From assembly GCA_910580075.1 (NCBI GenBank), contig CAJTVR010000094.1:1-17908 (forward strand): 17,908 nt of DNA. The letters run 5' to 3'. The DNA comes from an uncultured Eubacterium sp. (GTDB lineage Bacteria; Bacillota; Clostridia; Lachnospirales; Lachnospiraceae). The stretch's first letter is position 1. Each line of letters starts with the position of its first letter. The notes beneath the pieces are model-generated. The model saw nothing but the letters and a program-made list of their open reading frames with translations. It made no database searches and had not been told where the DNA came from. The translations under genes were made by a program, and so were the position numbers. Positions 1-4,533 of this stretch are shown here, in pieces.

Positions 1-136
1 GGTAAAGGCATCTGATATTGTTCTTTTTCTTAAGTTAATGACATTGTGATTTTACGGCATTTGACAGGATTATTAACATAGAAAAACTGCTCTGCAAATC
101 CCACAAATCCCTTGAAATCAAAGCCTTTCCACACAC

Positions 137-184
137 CTATTTTTCCACCCGTGACATCAACACGACACACTCAACATGCACCGT
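137..184 (-). pseudogene. Displaced original 3' end of the rlmD gene
   Basis: Read on the minus strand from 184, this stretch encodes TVHVECVVLMSRVEK followed by TAG at 137-139. It aligns with the C-terminus of the methyltransferase at 9090-10535 (TVHVETICCLSRIK). The first 15 bases are identical and the rest is the same motif in different DNA. It is therefore the gene end cut off by integration, now 8.95 kb from its gene. It could instead be the end left by an earlier element at the same site. Confidence 0.88.
170..184 (+). repeat. attL core, 15 bp
   Basis: CTCAACATGCACCGT is identical to 9120-9134. On the minus strand it encodes the conserved T-V-H-V-E near the end of the RlmD family, so crossover here keeps the reading frame of the target gene. 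Confidence 0.9.
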
Positions 185-293
185 TTATATATAGCCTTAT
201 CCTTTAACGCCCCATGCGCTCCCACAAGCCCCTAAAACTGAACATTTTTCAAGAAGTTCAGCAGTTTACCGCCCATAGAATCCCGTCAAATGC

Positions 294-328
294 GGTGGCA
301 CGGTGGCAAATGGGTGGCAAATGCCACC
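294..328 (+). repeat. Left integrase arm-type repeat block
   Basis: GGTGGCA occurs at 294-300, 302-308 and 313-319, followed by its inverse TGCCACC at 322-328. The part from 301 to 328 nearly duplicates 9032-9057 at the other end of the element. Such repeats just inside both attachment cores fit arm sites bound by the N-terminal domain of tyrosine integrases. The 185-372 stretch holds this block and no gene that I can support. Confidence 0.65.
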
Positions 329-372
329 ATATCAGGAACCAGAACCATACCTACAAAGCAGATCAGCAGTTT

Positions 373-552
373 TCAATAAACCGCTTCAATATCCAGATAA
401 CCCATGTCATAAACGTCTTTCTTTTCAGAAACACATTTATTGATCATGTCAATCATTTCTTCTTCCGTGCGCCCGCTCATGGGGATAGTCGGAAAAGAAT
501 CATCAAAAGTATTTTCATACAGTTCTAACGCCTGTAACAGCTTTTCGCCCAT
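373..552 (-). CDS. Small protein of 59 residues next to attL
   Basis: ATG at 552 opens a 59-residue acidic protein (MGEKLLQALELYENTFDDSF to NTD, ending LDIEAVY). No function recognised. The protein has a short helical N-terminus, then a TIPMSGRTEEEMIDMINKC stretch that looks like an ordered helix, and ends with a hydrophobic tail. It starts 4 bases after the stop of the 69-residue gene upstream, so the two are probably co-transcribed. It is the last gene before the attachment site, where satellites and prophages often carry accessory genes. I recall similar short proteins in Firmicutes mobile elements but cannot name a family. Confidence 0.72.
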   Translation of the reverse strand: MGEKLLQALELYENTFDDSFPTIPMSGRTEEEMIDMINKCVSEKKDVYDMGYLDIEAVY

Positions 553-556
553 TCAC

Positions 557-766
557 TCACTTCCTGTCTTTGAAAAACTCCACCCATTCAGGATTTTCTT
601 TGTCAAAAATCTGCACCTGTTCAGCAGTCAGGTTATGGGGATAATCTGCAAAAAGGTTAAATTCCTGCTTTTTATCAAAGCTGAATATCCATTCACCTAC
701 AGCATCCGGCGTATCTTTCCACCAGACAAGATCAGATTCATTATTTTTGTACCAGTTATTTGACAC
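557..766 (-). CDS. Small aromatic-rich protein, 69 residues (DUF7675-like, tentative)
   Basis: The 69-residue product is rich in Trp, Phe and acidic residues: VWWKDTPDAVGEWIFSFDKK near the N-terminus, then FNLFADYPHNLTAEQ and a final FDKENPEWVEFFKDRK. It resembles small uncharacterised proteins I associate with DUF7675; this is from memory, not a search. The start is GTG at 766 with a GGGGG tract about 9 bases upstream; no in-frame ATG lies nearby. It is followed at 4 bases by the 59-residue gene. A copy of the dispersed TCATATAAGCCC motif lies about 35 bases upstream. Its place at the element end suggests accessory cargo, possibly acting against competing phages, but nothing in the sequence shows this. 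Confidence 0.75.
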   Translation of the reverse strand: MSNNWYKNNESDLVWWKDTPDAVGEWIFSFDKKQEFNLFADYPHNLTAEQVQIFDKENPEWVEFFKDRK

Positions 767-799
767 TTCCAGCAGCCCCCGTTTCTATCCTCTGATAAC

Positions 800-816
800 T
801 CATATAAGCCCCATAT
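800..816 (+). repeat. Dispersed motif, copy 1
   Basis: TCATATAAGCCCCATAT matches copies at 3682-3698 and 7551-7565, apart from one extra C. It lies upstream of the minus-strand gene at 557-766. Confidence 0.6.
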
Positions 817-863
817 TGCTTATTTTAGCCTATCATTGGATATAACACAAGGGAAACGGAAAA

Positions 864-882
864 CACCGCCTATATGACGGTG
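864..882 (-). terminator. Terminator after the capsid/late-regulator operon
   Basis: CACCG (864-868) and CGGTG (878-882) form a 5-bp stem with a 9-base loop. It starts 3 bases after the stop codon at 886-888. On the minus strand the stem is followed by TTTTCC. The stem is short but the placement is right. Confidence 0.6.
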
Positions 883-885
883 CTT

Positions 886-1296
886 TCAATCAATTTCCGC
901 TATGTGCATCAGTGCGCTGCGTAACCGATTATAGAAAGTGCTACGGGATATGTACAGCGCACCGCATATTTCCGGGCAAGTTTCCCCACGGAGATAATAC
1001 CGAATAGTTATGATCTGTTCCCTGACCGGGATCGACTTGATCGCATCCGTGACCACTTCAAACCTGTCCAGATACTGCCTATGCAAATTTATATACAGTT
1101 CTTCAAGGTCAGCATATTTCACTACCCGGTCAGCCATGGCGTCCGTTTTCTTTGTTGTCTGGACACGCACATCAGAAAACAGCTGCCCCGGCGTGGAAAC
1201 CGCCTGTTCCTGCAACTGCCTGATTTCCGCTGCCATTTCCACCAGCGAAACCACAAGTTCCCGTGTTTCTTCCAGATACCCTTTTGTCACCTTCAT
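886..1296 (-). CDS. Sigma-70 region 4-like phage regulator
   Basis: The 136-residue protein has an alpha-helical N-terminal half with heptad-like leucines (ELVVSLVEMAAEIRQLQEQ). Its C-terminal helix-turn-helix (about residues 100-134) reads RYYLRGETCPEICGALYISR and then STFYNRLRSAL. This is the layout of small phage regulators of the ArpU/RinA/DUF1492 type, whose HTH resembles sigma region 4 and which activate late transcription. It is the last gene of the capsid operon and is followed by a terminator. The ribosome site overlaps the end of the preceding gene (AGGTAGGGACGTATTATG). It may activate the element's own capsid promoter or interact with the helper's late genes. The family assignment is firm only at the HTH level. 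Confidence 0.75.
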   Translation of the reverse strand: MKVTKGYLEETRELVVSLVEMAAEIRQLQEQAVSTPGQLFSDVRVQTTKKTDAMADRVVKYADLEELYINLHRQYLDRFEVVTDAIKSIPVREQIITIRYYLRGETCPEICGALYISRSTFYNRLRSALMHIAEID

Positions 1297-1305
1297 AATA
1301 CGTCC

Positions 1306-1518
1306 CTACCTTTGTAAATTGTTCAGAATCTTTTCCAATTCCTCTATTTTCCGCTGCTGTTCGTCTGCCCGGATAGAGGATAACACGGCGTTACACCCAA
1401 GGATGATAGTGTTCGCCGTCTTATTGTCCATCTGGCCGTTTGCCGCCATGTTCATCACCCTTGTGAGCGTCCGGCGCACGTCAGAGGGCGTTTTTGTTTT
1501 TAACCTAATTCCGCTCAT
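1306..1518 (-). CDS. Hypothetical phage-type protein, 70 residues
   Basis: The protein is highly charged and helical: RLKTKTPSDVRRTLTRVMNM, then a NKTANTIILGCNAVLSSIRA middle, and a Glu/Lys-rich coiled-coil-like end (QQRKIEELEKILNNLQR). Its ATG overlaps the TGA of the upstream 114-residue gene (ATGA at 1515-1518), which suggests translational coupling. I recognise the general form from Firmicutes phage and island gene clusters but not a named function. A DNA-binding or terminase-small-like role cannot be claimed, since no HTH is evident. Confidence 0.75.
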   Translation of the reverse strand: MSGIRLKTKTPSDVRRTLTRVMNMAANGQMDNKTANTIILGCNAVLSSIRADEQQRKIEELEKILNNLQR

Positions 1519-1853
1519 ATCAAATTCCTGTCTTTCTTTGGCATTGGTGGAAGCGGGTTTTCGGCTTTAGCCTTTTCTGCCTTATATTCTGCAATCCACT
1601 GCTTCCTTCTTTTCCTCTGTACGCTTTCCGGCTCTGGTGCCGGGGAAGGGGGCGCATCATTTATAATTACTGTACATTCGGCATTATTATCAGGAACCAG
1701 CCCTTCCACATACCCCTGCGCCGCTTCCAGATCTGGAAACCGCTGGCCATCGACCGCCCATCCGGCAACTTCCCGGATAATGATAAACACGTCATTACCA
1801 TAGGTCAGCTGTATTGTCTGGGCTTTGACAAGCAGCCTGTCAATTAAATTCAT
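1515..1853 (-). CDS. Hypothetical protein downstream of capsid, about 112 residues
   Basis: Two starts are possible. ATG at 1853 has GGGGG 7 bases upstream, while ATG at 1859 has it only 1 base away, so 1853 is preferred (MNLIDRLLVKAQTIQ). The N-terminal 60 residues look like a small beta-rich domain (DVFIIIREVAGWAVDGQRF, then an EAAQGYVEGL helix). A Pro-rich linker (APPSPAPEPES) follows, then a very basic helix (RKRRKQWIAEYKAEKAKAEN). The basic tail could bind nucleic acid or a partner protein. It sits right after the capsid gene, so a head-related role such as a decoration or auxiliary protein is possible, but this is context only. Confidence 0.72.
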   Translation of the reverse strand: MNLIDRLLVKAQTIQLTYGNDVFIIIREVAGWAVDGQRFPDLEAAQGYVEGLVPDNNAECTVIINDAPPSPAPEPESVQRKRRKQWIAEYKAEKAKAENPLPPMPKKDRNLI

Positions 1854-1878
1854 AACCATTCCCCCATTCTGCCAGATA

Positions 1879-1901
1879 AGGGGCCGCCAGCGGCGGCCCC
1901 T
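1879..1901 (-). promoter_or_regulatory. GC-rich hairpin between capsid gene and next gene
   Basis: AGGGGCCGCC (1879-1888) pairs perfectly with GGCGGCCCCT (1892-1901) around a 3-base loop. It lies 10 bases after the capsid stop codon. No T-run follows on the minus strand, so full termination is doubtful. Stabilising the 3' end of the capsid message or partly blocking read-through are both plausible. Confidence 0.6.
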
Positions 1902-1910
1902 CCCTGTACC

Positions 1911-2750
1911 TTATGCGCTCAATTCCTGATAGCAGATAGCCTTTGCCTTATTCTCCAACACAAAAGCGTCATACACAACACGCCCTTCCACCAGATCGCC
2001 GTTGATCCCCGGCGGGTTATGGTGCGTAATGTAGCTTTCCAGTTTGGTGGGTGCTACCGTTGCGCACGGATGGGCCACCATGAAGCCGAACTTCTCCGGC
2101 AGTCTGGAAGCCGGGATCTTTATTACCGTCAGACCGTCAAGGTTAGCGATCACCCCCCGGATCCTCATATCATTGCCGATGTCGGTTTCCATCGTGATAT
2201 CCTTGCACTGCTTCATCAACAGATAAGTGGCCGGTGTGACCACAAGGACACGGCCCGTTTCGGGAACCTGTTCATCGTCCAACAGTTTGTTGCAGCTGAT
2301 AATATCCTCATAAATTCCTGTTTTGGTCAATGCTTTTGCTGTTGGTTTTGTTCCCGCCAGCCTGCACATATTCCCAAAGACATAAGTGTCTACTTCCGGG
2401 ATCACCACTTCCCTGATCTGCCTTGCCAGTGCCGTGGCTGCTTCCAGAGAATCCCCGGTTTCGTCACTGTCCAGCGCATCAATAGCAAAGGTGAAGGAAC
2501 GGTCTTTTGACAGTGTACAGGTCTGCGTTGTGGCATTGAGCGACTCTACTTCACCATACCTTGACCAGTTCCCGGTATCCGGGCCAGACCTTCCATAATC
2601 ATTCATCTTCCCGGTGCTGATCTTGTAGATCTTTACCGTGTGCGCCCCCTTAAAGGCAAAATCTTTGTTTGTCAGAAGTTCTTTCTTGCTCTCCGTTGTG
2701 AAAAGCTCATCCACATACGGCAGATATTTTGTTACTAAATCAATAGCCAT
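1911..2750 (-). CDS. Phage major capsid protein
   Basis: The 279-residue protein matches the form of small tailed-phage coat proteins. The N-terminus is LVTKYLPYVDELFTTESK. A KGAHTVKIYKISTGKMNDYG strand region follows, and then the typical LSKDRSFTFAIDALDSDETG segment and a VIPEVDTYVFGNM helix. Near residues 165-180 comes the VLVVTPATYLLMKQ stretch. HK97-like fold is known for this class and inferred here. It follows the scaffold gene by 6 bases, and its ribosome site (AAAGGATGATG) is inside the scaffold's end. The pairing of scaffold then capsid is the standard phage order. What is odd is the absence of the usual portal, terminase and connector genes around it. Confidence 0.87.
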   Translation of the reverse strand: MAIDLVTKYLPYVDELFTTESKKELLTNKDFAFKGAHTVKIYKISTGKMNDYGRSGPDTGNWSRYGEVESLNATTQTCTLSKDRSFTFAIDALDSDETGDSLEAATALARQIREVVIPEVDTYVFGNMCRLAGTKPTAKALTKTGIYEDIISCNKLLDDEQVPETGRVLVVTPATYLLMKQCKDITMETDIGNDMRIRGVIANLDGLTVIKIPASRLPEKFGFMVAHPCATVAPTKLESYITHHNPPGINGDLVEGRVVYDAFVLENKAKAICYQELSA

Positions 2751-2756
2751 ATTTCA

Positions 2757-3209
2757 TCATCCTTTCAATCCCATAGCTTTCCTGATATCCGCATCAGCAG
2801 AAGCACCGCCAGATCCAAAATTAAGTGCGCTGCTCCCAGTGGAAACAACCGTGAAGCCCCGCCCCGTGAAACGTGGGTTCTCTTTCAGGAAGTTTTCAAC
2901 CGCCTGTTGGAAGCTGGTATTGTCATCCACCAGCTGCATAGCCTTAAAAGTGACATAATCTTTGTCTATGTCCTTCACTCCTTTTGATGCAAGGAAAGCG
3001 TCATTCTTATATTGTTCCAATTCCCGCCGGGCATCGTCACGTTCCCGCCTGTACTGATCGGCGGTGTCCATGTCCTGTTTCATACGGGCAAGGCGGTTAT
3101 TGATGATCCTATCAACGTCTACCTGTGTGAAAAGTTTTTCCGGCTGCTGTGTGCCGTTCTGGCTGTCCTGCTGTGCTGATGCCTGTGTATTTTTCGTGTT
3201 ATCGTCCAT
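2757..3209 (-). CDS. Capsid scaffolding protein (DUF4355-like)
   Basis: The 150-residue protein has a Gln/Thr/Asn-rich, disordered N-terminus, then LFTQVDVDRIINNRLARMKQ (about residues 26-45). A long charged helix follows (RRERDDARRELEQYKNDAFL), and then a second helical part and a Gly/Ser-rich region ending in IRKAMGLKG. This is the layout of phage scaffolding proteins of the GP20/DUF4355 type: flexible start, coiled coil, and a short C-terminal helix that docks on the coat protein. It directly precedes the major capsid gene. The start at 3209 has AGAAAGGA upstream. Scaffolds set shell size in several phages, so an element-specific scaffold could give a smaller head; that is inference. Confidence 0.8.
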   Translation of the reverse strand: MDDNTKNTQASAQQDSQNGTQQPEKLFTQVDVDRIINNRLARMKQDMDTADQYRRERDDARRELEQYKNDAFLASKGVKDIDKDYVTFKAMQLVDDNTSFQQAVENFLKENPRFTGRGFTVVSTGSSALNFGSGGASADADIRKAMGLKG

Positions 3210-3262
3210 ATTTATATCCTTTCTCCGTTTTACGCCCGTCCGGCTGTATTATGAGCGAACAG

Positions 3263-3309
3263 AAAAAGGCACGGAAACAACCAGTGTTAAAACCAGTCAT
3301 TCCCGTGCC
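3263..3309 (-). terminator. Strong intrinsic terminator in the capsid-operon leader
   Basis: GGCACGGAAA (3268-3277) pairs with TTCCCGTGCC (3300-3309) over 9 of 10 positions. On the minus strand the stem is followed by five Ts (3267-3263). It sits between the promoter near 3383-3412 and the scaffold start at 3209. It must therefore end most transcripts before the capsid genes unless it is bypassed. Confidence 0.8.
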
Positions 3310-3327
3310 GTTATTCCAAAGGCTTCC

Positions 3328-3349
3328 ACCCCTAAGAAGGGTAAGGGGT
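3328..3349 (-). promoter_or_regulatory. Leader dyad upstream of the terminator
   Basis: ACCCCT (3328-3333) and AGGGGT (3344-3349) can pair; an alternative CCCT/AGGG pairing is nested within it. Together with the terminator this gives the leader two structured elements. The adjacent 10-mer AAGGGGTAGG (3343-3352, complement CCTACCCCTT) also starts both copies of the 27-bp repeat. Confidence 0.4.
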
Positions 3350-3382
3350 AGGGTACTCATATATTCTATTCGCTGTAGCACG

Positions 3383-3412
3383 ATTATATCAGATGGGTGA
3401 GGGGGTATGCAA
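3383..3412 (-). promoter_or_regulatory. Promoter for the capsid leader RNA
   Basis: On the minus strand TTGCAT (3412-3407) and a perfect TATAAT (3388-3383) are separated by 18 bases. Transcription would start near 3376 and give either a leader RNA of about 115 bases ending at the terminator, or the scaffold-capsid message. The 3210-3518 stretch holds this promoter, the dyad and the terminator, and no supported gene. Confidence 0.65.
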
Positions 3413-3518
3413 GCATTTTTTGAGGATTTCAGGGAACTTCCCGCAATCTTACATATCATTTTCACACCCAAAAGCAGGGCTTTACTGCCAAAAACACAGC
3501 AGAAACCCCCGCATAAAA

Positions 3519-3662
3519 TCAGTCTTTCAGGATAATGTACGCCCGGTTATACCGGCCTTTCTGCTCCTTCGCCATAGTGCATTTCAGCACCGCATCCCCC
3601 AAAAGCTTCAAAATCTTTTGCAGCTGTTCAGGCTGGTCATAAGATACCCTGACCTTTACCAT
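3519..3662 (-). CDS. Small phage-type protein, 47 residues
   Basis: ATG at 3662 with a GGGGGTG ribosome site 6 bases upstream opens a 47-residue basic protein starting MVKVRVSYDQPEQLQKILKL and ending GRYNRAYIILKD. The predicted pattern is beta strand, helix, then strand (RAYIIL), a small alpha/beta unit. Similar tiny proteins are common in Lachnospiraceae phages and islands, by memory. No function is known to me. It lies downstream of the two tandem inverted repeats and a copy of the dispersed motif (3682-3698), and just upstream of the capsid promoter. Confidence 0.75.
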   Translation of the reverse strand: MVKVRVSYDQPEQLQKILKLLGDAVLKCTMAKEQKGRYNRAYIILKD

Positions 3663-3681
3663 TGTGATCACCCCCCTGACT

Positions 3682-3698
3682 TCATATAAGCCCATATA
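3682..3698 (+). repeat. Dispersed motif, copy 2
   Basis: TCATATAAGCCCATATA. On the minus strand it lies about 20 bases upstream of the ATG of the 47-residue gene, just before its ribosome site. Confidence 0.6.
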
Positions 3699-3731
3699 GG
3701 CATTTTAATCTGGTACTTGATAAAGAGTGCC

Positions 3732-3779
3732 GCCACATGGTAAACTATGGGTGTTCGGGTCATATGTTTACCATGTGGC
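3732..3779. repeat. Perfect 14-bp inverted repeat
   Basis: GCCACATGGTAAAC (3732-3745) and GTTTACCATGTGGC (3766-3779) are exact inverse copies around a 20-base loop. Inside the loop TATG and CATA can extend the stem after a one-base bulge. No T-run follows in either direction, so a plain terminator is unlikely. It is a candidate protein-binding site, replication origin element or structured RNA. Confidence 0.75.
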
Positions 3780-3789
3780 AAAGCCCTTT

Positions 3790-3824
3790 GTTCAGTCTGT
3801 TGAATCAAGTTAAGCAGACTGAAC
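3790..3824 (-). repeat. Perfect 10-bp inverted repeat overlapping a stop codon
   Basis: GTTCAGTCTG (3790-3799) and CAGACTGAAC (3815-3824) are exact inverse copies with a 15-base loop. The right arm overlaps the end of the 70-residue gene, whose stop is 3810-3812. On the minus strand the stem is followed by AAAGGGCTTTG, not a T-run. It could end or stabilise that gene's message, or form part of a compound structure with the repeat 10 bases further on. Confidence 0.6.
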
Positions 3825-4022
3825 CGGGGCATCCAACGAATCCGCAAGCTGTTCAATCTGGTGCAGATACTCAATCCCCACACGGATCGCCGCCCCTATT
3901 GACGGATGCAGTTCAGCCGCTTCCTGTGTCTGGTCTGCCATGGCCAGAATATTCTTTGCATCAGCCGCCATTACTGAAATACTTGTCAAAATAGTGTCTG
4001 CTTTTCTTTCCTGTCCGCTCAT
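3810..4022 (-). CDS. Hypothetical phage-type protein, 70 residues
   Basis: The product is almost entirely helical and acidic: MSGQERKADTILTSISVMAA, then ADQTQEAAELHPSIGAAIRV and a final EYLHQIEQLADSLDAP. The start ATG at 4022 has AAAGGAAAAGG upstream. No function recognised; the pattern of two or three amphipathic helices suggests a small helical bundle or dimer. It lies in the early operon, about 70 bases after the zinc-finger-like gene, and its end overlaps an inverted repeat. Confidence 0.72.
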   Translation of the reverse strand: MSGQERKADTILTSISVMAADAKNILAMADQTQEAAELHPSIGAAIRVGIEYLHQIEQLADSLDAPVQSA

Positions 4023-4090
4023 ATTTTTTACCTTTTCCTTTCATTCAATATTTGGTGAAACGCTGGAAGGTGCGAACTTCCGGCTTCCCT

Positions 4091-4429
4091 TTAAAGTTGT
4101 TCTATGTAATATCCCGTTATATCTCCCTTGATATGGGAATGACTGTTACAATGTGCTATCCTGTGCCCTTCATAATCACCGCCCCCGGCTCCGTGTAGGT
4201 GAATATGACCGCAGTATGGGCAGACAATATATACATGGGTTTTGTCCAGTGCCACCGGGTAAACGTGCCAACATCCGGGCGGCGAATCGAAGGAACGCCC
4301 ATCAATAACAAGTCTTTTCCCGCCCTCCCACTCAATCATGCCAAGATCATTCAGATCAATAAAAAGTTCCCCCTCTTTTTCTGTAAATCTCTTTGATTTT
4401 GCATATTTTTTAAAATCTTTGAATAACAT
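4091..4429 (-). CDS. Zinc-finger-like phage protein, 112 residues
   Basis: The start is placed at ATG 4429 (MLFKDFKKYAKSKRFTEKEG) because GAGAGG lies about 6 bases upstream; the longer form from 4471 lacks such a site. The first half, about 60 residues, is a small acidic/aromatic domain (LFIDLNDLGMIEWEGGKRL). The second half has CPYCGHIHLHG (C70, C73, H75, H77, H79) and GHRIAHCNSHSH (H89, H93, C94), enough ligands for a zinc site. CPYCG plus HRxAHC is a pattern I associate with small uncharacterised phage proteins. It follows the RepA-like gene and a 14-bp inverted repeat. Nucleic-acid binding is likely but unproven. Confidence 0.78.
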   Translation of the reverse strand: MLFKDFKKYAKSKRFTEKEGELFIDLNDLGMIEWEGGKRLVIDGRSFDSPPGCWHVYPVALDKTHVYIVCPYCGHIHLHGAGGGDYEGHRIAHCNSHSHIKGDITGYYIEQL

Positions 4430-4470
4430 TTTTTCCTCTCTTTCCGTGTTCTGTATGTATAACTCCCTCA

Positions 4471-4512
4471 TTTCTTTTGTTTCTATCAGTACATCAGCAG
4501 AAACAAAAGAAA
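4471..4512. repeat. Perfect 14-bp inverted repeat, A/T-rich
   Basis: TTTCTTTTGTTTCT (4471-4484) and AGAAACAAAAGAAA (4499-4512) are exact inverse copies around a 14-base loop. It lies 21 bases after the repA-like stop and upstream of the zinc-finger gene. It may end or process the repA message, or mark an origin. Confidence 0.65.
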
Positions 4513-4533
4513 CAAAATAAATAGGGGTATATA

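Noticed and set aside
294..328. Short repeats considered as a CRISPR array
   Set aside because: Units are only 7 bases, unevenly spaced by 1-4 bases, with an inverted copy; there are no spacers and no cas genes.
1010..1570. Long plus-strand frame opposite the sigma-like regulator
   Set aside because: Shadow of three real minus-strand genes; Ser/Cys-rich translation with no domain.
3199..3471. Minus-strand frame of 90 residues over the capsid leader
   Set aside because: It covers the promoter, dyad and terminator, has no ribosome site and overlaps the scaffold start; the non-coding elements explain the region better.
3668..3883. Minus-strand frame of 71 residues across both inverted repeats
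   Set aside because: It overlaps the 70-residue gene in another frame, has no start signal, and its composition follows the repeats.
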